Below, one piece after another: positions 1 through 12,861 of a stretch of 64,000 nucleotides of DNA. A model generated the notes under the pieces. That model searched no databases, was not told the DNA's origin, and was given only the letters and a program-made list of their open reading frames with translations. Position numbers and translations under genes: made by a program. Source of the stretch: Planctomycetota bacterium (lineage in GTDB: Bacteria > Planctomycetota > Phycisphaerae > Phycisphaerales > UBA1924); contig JAJRPN010000029.1 of NCBI GenBank assembly GCA_024280755.1, positions 1-64,000 of the forward strand, given 5' to 3'. How positions within the stretch are numbered: position 1 is the first letter of the stretch; each line of letters opens with the position of its first letter.

Positions 1-28
1 AAACTCGGATCACCCGGGTAGTGAATCA

Positions 29-73
29 CCCACCAGAGGCCTGCTCCGCTACGCTCCGCAGGCCTCTGGTGGG
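29..73. repeat. Perfect palindrome, 16-bp arms
   Basis: A 16-base arm starting CCCACCAGAGG is repeated inverted after a 13-base loop (TCCGCTACGCTCC), giving a strong hairpin. No T-run follows on either strand, so it looks more like a repeated extragenic palindrome than a terminator. The loop resembles the loops of the palindromic elements further right in the window. Confidence 0.75.
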
Positions 74-409
74 ACAAAGGAACGCTACTGCCCTAACATA
101 GGGAGTGGTACAGAATATGGGGACAGGTCACCGTATTCAGACGAGTTCGCATAATTGGAAGCCATGCCTCTATCCATTCTCGCTCTTTGATGTTATCGAA
201 GGCACTGGGGAACCTGAATGGGTTGTCGAAGTCGGCTTTGATTTCCTCGGGGAACCCTACACATACATCGGGTTTCACGAGTTTCAAGAGCCGGGCTTCT
301 GGGAAGATGTCCATGATGATCAACCAGCAGCAAATCAAACTTTGATTCCGATATTTGATCGACTCGGTTTGAGATATAGCTGACACAGCAAAGCCTATAG
401 ACATCTTCG
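74..409. other. Stretch without a convincing gene; possible mobile-element remnant
   Basis: Both strands are open over much of this stretch (a 92-codon frame on the plus strand at 105-383 and a 146-codon frame on the minus strand at 93-533), but neither shows a family motif that I recognise and the minus frame runs through the palindrome at 410-490. The segment near 116-135 (GGGGACAGGTCACC) resembles DNA I have seen bordering REP-associated tyrosine transposase genes, so a decayed element is possible. This is a weak inference. Confidence 0.2.
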
Positions 410-490
410 GTAGAACGGGCTTCCAGTCCGTTTCTTTGGTTGAAAGAGAATGATCACTCATTGAAGAAACGGGCTGGAAGCCCGTTCTAC
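410..490. repeat. 81-bp inverted repeat (27-27-27)
   Basis: Two 27-base arms (left begins GTAGAACGGGCTTCCAG) match in inverted orientation with a single mismatch (T against C at 427) and enclose a 27-base spacer. It sits immediately beyond the 3' end of queF. There is no U-run, so it is more likely a miniature palindromic mobile element than a simple terminator, though it could end queF transcription. Confidence 0.8.
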
Positions 491-498
491 TAAGAAGA

Positions 499-882
499 TC
501 ACCGCCCCAAATAACACCCCGGCACAGCCCCAAATTCCGCCCGAATCACAGACCGGATCCCGCCGCGCCCTTTCCAGTTCGTCTCGATCTGAAGCCATAC
601 CGGATCGATCACCTTCACCAGATCCTCACGAATAGTATTCGTCACGGCTTCAAAGAAACTGCCCTCATTACGGTACGAATGGTAATACAGCTTCAAGCTC
701 TTGAGCTCGATGCACTGGCCGCCGTCTTTGGCGGGCTTGGGTTCATATCGCAGCGTCACCACACCAAAGTCTGGATGCCCGGTGATCGGGCACACGGAGG
801 TAAACTCCTCAGCCACATGTTCGATGACAAATGGAGTGTTTGAGGGGGTTGGGAAGACTTCAAAGATGGCTGTATCTGGCAT
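499..882 (-). CDS. queF: NADPH-dependent 7-cyano-7-deazaguanine reductase (QueF)
   Basis: Reduces the nitrile preQ0 to the amine preQ1 with two NADPH, in the cytoplasmic pathway to the tRNA base queuosine. The 127-residue protein has the length of the short, single-domain (type I) enzymes. The active-site block FTSVCPITGHPDFG gives nucleophile Cys31 and general acid Asp38, with the usual spacing of seven. The NADPH-binding signature ELKSLKLYYHSYRN follows at about 60-73, and the C-terminal PGCYLG tail fits the family. The ATG start has no clear Shine-Dalgarno sequence. It stands alone, convergent with nothing and downstream of rpoC on the same strand; no other queuosine gene is visible in the window. 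Confidence 0.95.
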   Translation of the reverse strand: MPDTAIFEVFPTPSNTPFVIEHVAEEFTSVCPITGHPDFGVVTLRYEPKPAKDGGQCIELKSLKLYYHSYRNEGSFFEAVTNTIREDLVKVIDPVWLQIETNWKGRGGIRSVIRAEFGAVPGCYLGR

Positions 883-937
883 AGACCCAGCCTAGGCGCG
901 TACCTTCTTTAATTGAACTACCCAAACAACTTGCATA

Positions 938-969
938 GAAAAAAGGGCACCCCAAACGGGATGCCCTTG
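938..969 (-). terminator. Rho-independent terminator of rpoC
   Basis: Read on the minus strand, the hairpin AAGGGCATCCC / GGGGTGCCCTT with a short TTT loop is followed at once by six T. It lies 35 bases past the rpoC stop and is well placed to end the rpl-rpoBC transcript before queF. Confidence 0.85.
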
Positions 970-1004
970 AAGTTTTTACCAGTTATCGAACCGCCTCAAG
1001 CTGA

Positions 1005-5531
<4,527 letters not shown>

Positions 5532-5649
5532 TATCGTTTCTCCTGCAAAGGAGTGAATTTCTCAGTTCATTCAACACTTGTAAGCCTCTAGAAAAAATCA
5601 GGCAACTCGGATGCCAATGCTGACACCCGAGCCCTGTTCAATCTCTTAC

Positions 5650-8600
5650 TTACAACAGGCTTCCGCCTTCAAGCTGCTTCTTTTCGAGTGTCAGGTTCAT
5701 ACCAAGACCCTTGAGTTCGTTGCAAAGCACATCAAACGCGACAGGCATGCCTGCCTCAAGCTTGTTGGTGCCCTTGACCATCGACTCGTAAATCTTCGTA
5801 CGCCCTTCAACATCGTCCGACTTCACAGTCAACAACTCCTGCAAGATATAGGCAGCCCCGTAGGCTTCAAGAGCCCAGACTTCCATCTCGCCGAATCGCT
5901 GGCCGCCGGTCCGTGCCTTACCACCCAACGGCTGCTGGGTAATAAGCGAGTATGGACCCGTCGCACGAGCATGAATCTTGTCATCGACAAGGTGATGCAG
6001 CTTGAGCAGGTACATAAACCCGACCGTGGTCTTCTGATTAAACGCCTCGCCGGTGCGGCCGTCATACAGCTGAACCTTACCACCAGCAGGCATCTCTGCG
6101 AGCAGTTCGCGAGGGTGCGGCCAAGTGCCCGCCTCATCACAATCTGCCCAACGCTTGCGGCAATATGCATTGGCTTCTTCAACCGCAGCATGGATCTCAA
6201 CTTCCTTGGCACCATCGAACACCGGAGTGACCGCCTGGAAACCAAGAACCTGAGCAGCCCAACCAAGGTGAGTCTCAAGGATCTGACCAACATTCATTCG
6301 CGAAGGCACGCCCAGTGGGTTCAAAAGAACCTCGACAGGTGTGCCGTCATCCATGAACGGCATGTCTTCTTCAGGAACGATTCGGGCAATCACACCCTTG
6401 TTCCCGTGACGACCCGCCATCTTGTCACCAGCAGACAATGTCCGCTTGGTAGCAATGTAGACCTTGACCATTTCGAGCACACCGTTTGGCAACTCATCGC
6501 CACGCTTCATGTGCGCGACCTTGCGTTGCTTCTCGGCTTCAACCGCTTCGATGCGTGGCCAGTACTGGCGATACACCGTTTCGGCTTCTTCCTTGGTGTC
6601 CTTGGATCCCTTGATCCATTTGACATTAAAGGTCTTGACCTGCTCGATGATGACCTCAGGAATATCGGATGCACCGACCTTCTGACGCGTCATCGGGTCG
6701 ACCATCTCGGTGCCGACAACAACATTGATCGCTTCGGTCATCTCTTTAAAGAGCTTGATCGCAGCTGAATCTTGCTCGGCTTCATAAGTCGCCATGTCCG
6801 CCTTGAGCGTCTTCTTCTGCGCTTCGTTCATATGAACACGACGCGAGAACTTACGCGTATTGATCACGATGCCATTGGTACCAGCGCTGACTTCGAGTGA
6901 ATCGTTCTTCACATCTTCGCCCGCACGACCAAAGATCGCATGGAGCAGCTTCTCTTCTGGGGTCAGCTCGGTCTTGCTCTTAGGCGAGACCTTACCAACA
7001 AGAATATCGCCAGGTCCAACACGAGCACCAACGCGAATCACGCCAGACTCATCAAGATTCCGAAGCATCCGCTCAGAGACATTGGGAATGTCACGAGTGA
7101 ACTCTTCACGACCAAGCTTGGTCTCACGAACCTCAACATCGTACGAGTTAATATGGATACTCGTGAACGCATCGTTCTTGACGAGCTTCTCAGAGATCAC
7201 AATCGCATCTTCAAAGTTGTACCCGTCGAAGGTGTTGAACGCAACCATCGCGTTTCGGCCGATGGCCAACTCGCCATGAAGTGTCGATGCACCGTCCGCA
7301 ATAACCTGACCTTCTTTGACCTTCTGACCCTTCTTGACGATGGGCTTTTGGTTCTGGCAGGTACGCTCGTTGAGACCAACGAACTTACGGAACACATACT
7401 CGTCCGCGTTATCAATAATGATCCGCATCGCATCGACATAAGTCACCGTGCCAGAGCGTTTGGCCTTCACAAGCATGCCGGAATATTTACCGACTTCTTT
7501 TTCCATACCAGTCGCCACACATGGTGGATCAACGCGGATCAAAGGCACAGCCTGCCGTTGCATGTTCGAGCCCATCAACGCACGGTTGGCGTCGTCATGC
7601 TCAAGGAACGGAATCAATGATGCCGAAATACCAATCAACTGCTTGGGCGAAACATCGACATAGTCGACCTCTTTGGCCTTCACTTCCGCGATATCACTAT
7701 CGACGCGAGCGAGCACCAGACCAGGCTTGAACTGCCCGTCCTCGTCCAACACATCGGCTGGCGCGAGCACCGAACGAATTTCTTCGTCCGCACGCAGGTT
7801 CACAACCTTCTTGGTCACTTGGCCGTCCTTGACCACACGGTAAGGCGTGCGCAAGAATCCATATTCGTCGATCGTCGCATAGATACCCAGCGAACAGATC
7901 AGACCAATGTTGGTGCCTTCGGGTGTTTCAATCGGACACACGCGACCATAATGAGATGTATGCACATCTCGAACCTCGAACCCGGCACGCTTGCGGTTCA
8001 AACCGCCAGGGCCAAGCGCCGAGAGTCTTCGTTCGTGAACAAGCGTCGAGAGCGGGTTGGTCTGGTCGACCACCTGCGAGAGCTCGCTTCGTCCAAAGAA
8101 GAAATCAATCGCTGACGAAATCGACTTCGAGTTCACCAGATCTGCGATCTTGGCAACCTCTTCTGGGTCCTTCACGCTCATACGCTCTTGAACAGTTCGG
8201 CGAAGCTTGAGCAGACCCTTGCGGACCTCCTCCACTGCCAACTCATCAAGCGTGCGCAAACGACGGTTGCCCAAGTGGTCAATATCGTCAATGTACGCAA
8301 CCGGACGCTGCGTCTCAGGATCAAGCCTGTTGCTGCGAAGGTCAAGCATGTACTGGACAACCTTGAGGAAGTCCAAACCGAGCAAGAACAACTGATCTGG
8401 CGCAATGTCCATATCAAACTTGCGGTTAATACGGAATCGACCAACCTTGCCCAAACGGTATCGGTTGCCATCGAAGAACTTCTCGTGGAAGAGCTGCTTG
8501 GCCTTTTCAACCTGAGGCGGGTTGCCCGGACGCAAACGAGAATACACCTTCAGCATCGCGCGATCATAATCGCTCTCGACATTGGGTACCTCGTCAAACT

Positions 8601-9498
8601 GTTCGAGCTTTTCTTCTGCGATCGTGTTGAGGATCAACGAATCCGAAGGGTTCTGCACCACACGGATCGTCTTGAGTGCCGACGCCTTGATGGCTTCTGC
8701 ACCCTCTTCGCCAACCTGACACCCGACATGGACGAGTTCTTCGCCGGTCTCAGTATCAATAATCGAAGCGGCTGCCCAGTCCTCAGGATGGATATCCTTG
8801 GCCTTGATCTCGCTCACTTCGTAGAACAAACCGATGATCGCATCTGTCGATGCAACCGATTCATCCAAACAGCGAAGGAAGGTCGTCGCAGTCAACTTGG
8901 TTGACTGGTCGATCCGCATCGCCAGAACATCCTTCTTGGTGACCTCAAGCTCGATCCATGAACCACGCTCTGGAATAATCCGAGCGCTGTGCAATGGCCG
9001 ATCGCTTTCAGACGACACGATCGAGAAGTCGACACCAGGGCTGCGATGGAGCTGCGAAACAATCACGCGCTCGGCACCGTTGACGATGTACTCGCCACCA
9101 CCCATAAGCACCGGGAACTCGCCGAGGTAGATATCTTCCTCGGGCAAATCGCCGTGCGTTTCGCGCTTGAGACGCAGACGCAAACGGAACGGATGCCCAT
9201 AGGTCATCCGAAGCTCGCGACACTCGTCAGATGTATAGCGAGGCTGCTCAAGCGAGTAGCTCACATATTCAAGTGACATCGTCTCGTCATACGATTCAAT
9301 TGGAAAAATCTCCCGCAAGAGTGCTTCGAGTCCAAACTCGACATCACGCTCATCGGGGTTCTTTTGTGTTTGCAGGAATCGCTCATAAGCAATTTCCTGA
9401 ACCTGCCAGAGATCGGGAACTTTCGTTGCATCGCCTCGTTTTGCGAAACTCCGAACACTACGCTCACGCTCTATTTGACGCACCTTGGTCGCTGCCAT
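5650..9498 (-). CDS. rpoB: DNA-directed RNA polymerase subunit beta
   Basis: Second catalytic subunit of RNA polymerase (1282 residues). The family blocks are clear: the rifampicin-pocket segment FFGRSELSQVVDQTNPLS followed by RRLSALGPGGLNRKRAGF, then HYGRVCPIETPEGTNIGLI, the KMAGRHGNKGVI active-site segment and the C-terminal GGQRFGEMEVWALEAYGA block that docks on beta'. In E. coli numbering the pocket keeps Gln513, Asp516, His526 and Ser531 but has Arg508, Glu510, Val514, Val515 and Val525. The ATG at 9498 has GAGGT eight bases upstream. It is followed by rpoC and preceded by an unusually long 520-base gap after rplL. Confidence 0.98.
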   Translation of the reverse strand: MAATKVRQIERERSVRSFAKRGDATKVPDLWQVQEIAYERFLQTQKNPDERDVEFGLEALLREIFPIESYDETMSLEYVSYSLEQPRYTSDECRELRMTYGHPFRLRLRLKRETHGDLPEEDIYLGEFPVLMGGGEYIVNGAERVIVSQLHRSPGVDFSIVSSESDRPLHSARIIPERGSWIELEVTKKDVLAMRIDQSTKLTATTFLRCLDESVASTDAIIGLFYEVSEIKAKDIHPEDWAAASIIDTETGEELVHVGCQVGEEGAEAIKASALKTIRVVQNPSDSLILNTIAEEKLEQFDEVPNVESDYDRAMLKVYSRLRPGNPPQVEKAKQLFHEKFFDGNRYRLGKVGRFRINRKFDMDIAPDQLFLLGLDFLKVVQYMLDLRSNRLDPETQRPVAYIDDIDHLGNRRLRTLDELAVEEVRKGLLKLRRTVQERMSVKDPEEVAKIADLVNSKSISSAIDFFFGRSELSQVVDQTNPLSTLVHERRLSALGPGGLNRKRAGFEVRDVHTSHYGRVCPIETPEGTNIGLICSLGIYATIDEYGFLRTPYRVVKDGQVTKKVVNLRADEEIRSVLAPADVLDEDGQFKPGLVLARVDSDIAEVKAKEVDYVDVSPKQLIGISASLIPFLEHDDANRALMGSNMQRQAVPLIRVDPPCVATGMEKEVGKYSGMLVKAKRSGTVTYVDAMRIIIDNADEYVFRKFVGLNERTCQNQKPIVKKGQKVKEGQVIADGASTLHGELAIGRNAMVAFNTFDGYNFEDAIVISEKLVKNDAFTSIHINSYDVEVRETKLGREEFTRDIPNVSERMLRNLDESGVIRVGARVGPGDILVGKVSPKSKTELTPEEKLLHAIFGRAGEDVKNDSLEVSAGTNGIVINTRKFSRRVHMNEAQKKTLKADMATYEAEQDSAAIKLFKEMTEAINVVVGTEMVDPMTRQKVGASDIPEVIIEQVKTFNVKWIKGSKDTKEEAETVYRQYWPRIEAVEAEKQRKVAHMKRGDELPNGVLEMVKVYIATKRTLSAGDKMAGRHGNKGVIARIVPEEDMPFMDDGTPVEVLLNPLGVPSRMNVGQILETHLGWAAQVLGFQAVTPVFDGAKEVEIHAAVEEANAYCRKRWADCDEAGTWPHPRELLAEMPAGGKVQLYDGRTGEAFNQKTTVGFMYLLKLHHLVDDKIHARATGPYSLITQQPLGGKARTGGQRFGEMEVWALEAYGAAYILQELLTVKSDDVEGRTKIYESMVKGTNKLEAGMPVAFDVLCNELKGLGMNLTLEKKQLEGGSLL

Positions 9499-10018
9499 CC
9501 AAGCACCTCGTGATGGTTTTGAATCGCAACTCTCTGCATGGATCTGGTGTGTCGATCACTGCTTCGAGTTGGATTTCATCCTGAAAAATTTTTGGAAAAT
9601 GTGTATGCCCATACCGCTCAAGTATGCTGCCCGCTATGCCGATACTAGATATACGCTGCTCTACAAAGAACCGGATATATATTCTAGCCTACGACGCGCA
9701 AAAAAGCTACTCGGCACCGGATTTGCTCCAACCGCCGAGATTACCTAAACACGATCACACGGAACTTGCTTGCCCCATCGATCTCCTAGACCACACATTT
9801 GCCCAAACTTCAAACTTGTTCAACCGTTTACCACCGCCCGAACAACACCCTAGCACTACCCAGAATAGCTGTACAAACGGACATTTACGCTCGACTTCAT
9901 CATCCCAGAGCAAGCACCGCACTCACCCAAGGCCAAACGATTACCCCGTGTTTCCACGAGGCAACCATATTTTGTACCCAACCACACCCATCAGGCTGCG
10001 ATCGGAAAAATAGTTCGA
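9499..10018. other. 520-base gap between rplL and rpoB
   Basis: No gene is supported here; the open frames on the plus strand lack recognisable content. On the minus strand an AT-rich patch contains TAGAAT (complement of 9683-9688) with a weak TAGCTT 17 bases upstream, a possible separate rpoBC promoter about 170 bases before the rpoB start. No terminator hairpin follows rplL, so read-through plus internal initiation is the simplest view. Confidence 0.35.
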
Positions 10019-10423
10019 TTAGGCGATTTCCATCTCGGCGCCGACTTCTTCGAGCTTCTTCTTGACTTCTTCTGCCTCGTCCTTGCTCACGCCTTCCTTC
10101 ACCTTGCCGCCGGCTTCTTCAGCCAAACCCTTGGCTTCCTTGAGCCCAAGTCCGGTGATCTCGCGGATCGCCTTGATGACCTGGATCTTGTTGCCGCCTG
10201 GGCTCTTGATGATGACATCGAATGATGTCTGCTCAGCAGGTGCACCTGCATCATCACCACCACCAGCTGCCATCATCACTGCGCCACCGGCTGCAGCTTC
10301 GATGCCATAGGTATCCTTCATGTAATCGCCAAGGTCAACAGCTTCCTTGAGGGTCAAGCCTGAGAGCTCGTCGCCGAGTTTGCTGATCTTTGCGTCAAAT
10401 GTCTTGATTGCTTCGTCGGACAT
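10019..10423 (-). CDS. rplL: 50S ribosomal protein L7/L12
   Basis: Acidic stalk protein that recruits translation factors to the ribosome. The N-terminal dimerisation domain (about residues 1-45) is followed by an Ala/Gly-rich hinge ([14 protein letters not shown]) and the globular C-terminal domain with the factor-binding segment [21 protein letters not shown]. At 134 residues it is slightly longer than E. coli L12 because of the hinge. A strong AAGGAG precedes the ATG. A 248-base spacer separates it from rplJ, room for the attenuator or processing site often found between these genes, though I see no decisive hairpin. Confidence 0.97.
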   Translation of the reverse strand: MSDEAIKTFDAKISKLGDELSGLTLKEAVDLGDYMKDTYGIEAAAGGAVMMAAGGGDDAGAPAEQTSFDVIIKSPGGNKIQVIKAIREITGLGLKEAKGLAEEAGGKVKEGVSKDEAEEVKKKLEEVGAEMEIA

Positions 10424-10671
10424 AGCCCAACTCCTTCGTTTTCAGTGGCACACTCGGCAGCATTTCGCTTATCGCCGGGAGTACCAAATTCGCTCATCAA
10501 AGAGGGGCCGAACGCTCGACTCTTTAACCCATGCCTACCGATGCTTGCCTCAGCTCACACCAACACACACTTTCAAGGGCCAGTTAGATGAATACGGATG
10601 TCTCAATAAGTTTCGGAAACCGCCCAGGCGAATCCTTACGGACCCGCCCGAACGGCCTATATACTTTTGTA

Positions 10672-11214
10672 TCAAATCTTGGCGATGGTTTCGCCGTCTT
10701 CGAGTTTCTCTTCGATCGCCTTGAGGATTCCAGCAAGGTTCGCACCAGGACCCTTGATTGAAGCAACCAGCTTCGAACCAGGACCAAGAATAAGTGCAAC
10801 ATCTTGTGCAATCGCCTCGTCGCGTGTCGGATACAGACTCAGCGCTTTCACGCCGTCTTCGCCCTCGAAGAGCACGCCGCCAAGCACCGCACCCTTGAGT
10901 TCTACATCCGGGAACTTCTTCACAATCGCGACGATCTCACGGGCGACTTCAACAACCGATTCAGCACCATACGCCAGAGCATTCGCTCCAACCAAGACCT
11001 CTGAAAGCGGTGCCAAACCAGTTTCACCGAATGCCTTACCAAAGAGCTTGTTGCGAACAACAGTCACCTTGATTGACTTCTCAGCAAGACCCGAGCGGAT
11101 CGAGTTATTATCGTTTGCAGTGACGCCACGCATACCAATTACCAGAGCGTCTTCATGATCGCCCAAGAGATCTTGGTACTCACGGATCATCATTTCCTTA
11201 ATAGGCTTACTCAT
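10672..11214 (-). CDS. rplJ: 50S ribosomal protein L10
   Basis: Base of the L12 stalk; binds 23S rRNA through its N-terminal domain and L12 dimers through its C-terminal helix. The protein (180 residues) starts MSKPIKEMMIREYQDLLGD and shows the VRNKLFGKA segment near residue 55 that is typical of L10. The ATG has a strong AAGGAGG whose sequence overlaps the rplA stop codon, so it is probably translationally coupled to rplA. In many bacteria L10 binds its own leader and represses rplJL translation; that is family knowledge and not visible here. Confidence 0.96.
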   Translation of the reverse strand: MSKPIKEMMIREYQDLLGDHEDALVIGMRGVTANDNNSIRSGLAEKSIKVTVVRNKLFGKAFGETGLAPLSEVLVGANALAYGAESVVEVAREIVAIVKKFPDVELKGAVLGGVLFEGEDGVKALSLYPTRDEAIAQDVALILGPGSKLVASIKGPGANLAGILKAIEEKLEDGETIAKI

Positions 11215-11226
11215 CGATGATCCTCC

Positions 11227-11916
11227 TTATTCAGCAGCTGCTGCTGCAGCCACTTGTACACCAGGGGTCATTGTCCCGCTGATGGTGATGCGCTTGACAT
11301 ACTCGCCCTTAACCGTTGCCGGCCGGGCCTTCTCAATTGTTGCGATAAAGTGGTTGTAGTTCTCAAGAAGATCACCTTCCGAAAAACTCATCCGACCGAT
11401 TACAGCGTGGACATTGCCACCCTTATCAGCACGATATTCAACCTTACCAGCCGCGAACTCGCTGACAGCTTCTGCAACCTTAGGAGTCACAGTGCCGTTC
11501 TTTGGCGATGGCATCAATCCCTTTGGACCAAGCACACGACCAAGCTTCGAGATCACACGCATCATGTCAGGAGATGCGATCGCGACATCAAAGTCGAACC
11601 AACCCCCACTAACCTTCTGCATCAACTCTTCGCCACCAGCTTCGACTGCACCGGCTTCGATACAAGCCTTGGCCTGATCCGAGGTACAGAATGCGATGAC
11701 CCTCTTGGCCTTACCAATGCCCTTGGGCAACGAGACCGAACCACGAACCATCTGGTCCGCATGCTTGACATCAACGCCAAGGTGCATGCACACCTCAACA
11801 GCCTGATCAAACTTGGTCGGTACGAACTTCTTTAATGCGGTAAATGCTGCGTCTGCTTCGAGCGTTGTCGAAGGAACGAGCTTGGCATTTTCTTTTGCAC
11901 GCTTACTCATAGCCAT
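11227..11916 (-). CDS. rplA: 50S ribosomal protein L1
   Basis: L1-stalk protein that helps release deacylated tRNA from the E site (229 residues, family length). The two-domain signature is clear: an N-terminal half with [20 protein letters not shown], the central [18 protein letters not shown] block around 130-147 that is diagnostic for L1, and the [13 protein letters not shown] segment. The start ATG has GGAGGG that overlaps the rplK stop. In other bacteria L1 is the autogenous repressor of the rplKA mRNA. Confidence 0.97.
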   Translation of the reverse strand: MAMSKRAKENAKLVPSTTLEADAAFTALKKFVPTKFDQAVEVCMHLGVDVKHADQMVRGSVSLPKGIGKAKRVIAFCTSDQAKACIEAGAVEAGGEELMQKVSGGWFDFDVAIASPDMMRVISKLGRVLGPKGLMPSPKNGTVTPKVAEAVSEFAAGKVEYRADKGGNVHAVIGRMSFSEGDLLENYNHFIATIEKARPATVKGEYVKRITISGTMTPGVQVAAAAAAE

Positions 11917-11919
11917 CGA

Positions 11920-12348
11920 TTAACCCTCCACCACGACGCCCATCGAACGAGCAGTGCCCGCGATGATCCGTCCAGCCGCTTCGATATCGTGTGAGTTCAG
12001 ATCGGCACCTTTTTCTTCGGCGATCTTCTTACACTGATCGAATGTGATCTTTCCTACCTTCTTTGAGTTGGGTTCGCCAGATCCCTTTTCGATCCCGGCG
12101 GCTTCCATAATCAAAACACTCGCAGGCGAGGATTTGATTTCAAACTCAAACGAACGGTCGTCATATACAGTAACGACACAACCAACGACCTTGCCGTTGA
12201 GTGCGCTTGTCGCTGCATTAAACTGTTGAATAAACTGCCCAGGATTCACACCCTTGGCACCAAGCACAGGACCCAAAGGCGGAGCAGGCGTTGCCTTCCC
12301 CCCTGGTGCCATAAGCTTAAACACTTCTTTGATTTCTTTGACGGCCAT
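11920..12348 (-). CDS. rplK: 50S ribosomal protein L11
   Basis: Component of the GTPase-associated centre with 23S rRNA. The N-terminal domain shows the KLMAPGGKATPAPPLGPVLG motif and the C-terminal rRNA-binding domain ends in IAGTARSMGV. I chose the ATG at 12348, which gives 142 residues (the normal family length) and follows GGAGGTGGAG by eight bases; the frame stays open seven codons further upstream but without a ribosome site. First gene of the rplKAJL-rpoBC cluster. The usual upstream neighbours nusG, secE and tuf are not here. Confidence 0.97.
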   Translation of the reverse strand: MAVKEIKEVFKLMAPGGKATPAPPLGPVLGAKGVNPGQFIQQFNAATSALNGKVVGCVVTVYDDRSFEFEIKSSPASVLIMEAAGIEKGSGEPNSKKVGKITFDQCKKIAEEKGADLNSHDIEAAGRIIAGTARSMGVVVEG

Positions 12349-12861
12349 AAATATCTCCACCTCCCACACACAGTTCTGGTCGCCCAGATAACGCTGTTTC
12401 GGCCTGAAACAACCCGCGTGTGGTTCGTACGGTTAATCCCTCTTTAATGACACATGCCAAAAGATTGGCCCCGACTCTAGACACCCCGAATCTCACCGTC
12501 CACAAAACCATACCCCAGATTGACACAATTCCCCTGCCACACAGGATTTCGGTACACCACCATGCCTACAACTCACCCCAAAACAAAACATACCAAACTC
12601 ACCGGCACCGTACATTTGCCAATCATCTGTTTCACTCTCTCCAAATCATACAAAATTTATCTTTACCCACAACCCCGCCCATTGTATTATCGGGCGAATT
12701 CGCCGCTTGTACCGGCTAAAGCACCTAGGCAACACCAAAATGCGTGGACTAGTATCCGTTTATTTTGCAAATCATATTCGCGTCGGGAAATCTCTCCCGG
12801 CAACTCAAAGGTTTCGCGTATGCCTCGCCCATATCTGGTCGATGCATCACAGGAGGAAGTC
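12349..12861. other. Divergent intergenic region between rplK and the polysaccharide group
   Basis: About 510 bases carrying the leader and promoter of the minus-strand ribosomal operon and of the plus-strand gene at 12862. No tRNA gene is seen although tRNA-Trp is common upstream of this operon in other bacteria. The plus-strand frame is open from 12520 but its first 114 codons are low in family-like content and precede a good ribosome site, so I treat them as untranslated. Confidence 0.5.

Noticed and set aside
12520-12861. 114-codon extension of the beta-helix protein frame
   Set aside because: It precedes a strong AGGAGGAAG ribosome site and a clean signal peptide at 12862, and its composition is unlike protein from this genome.
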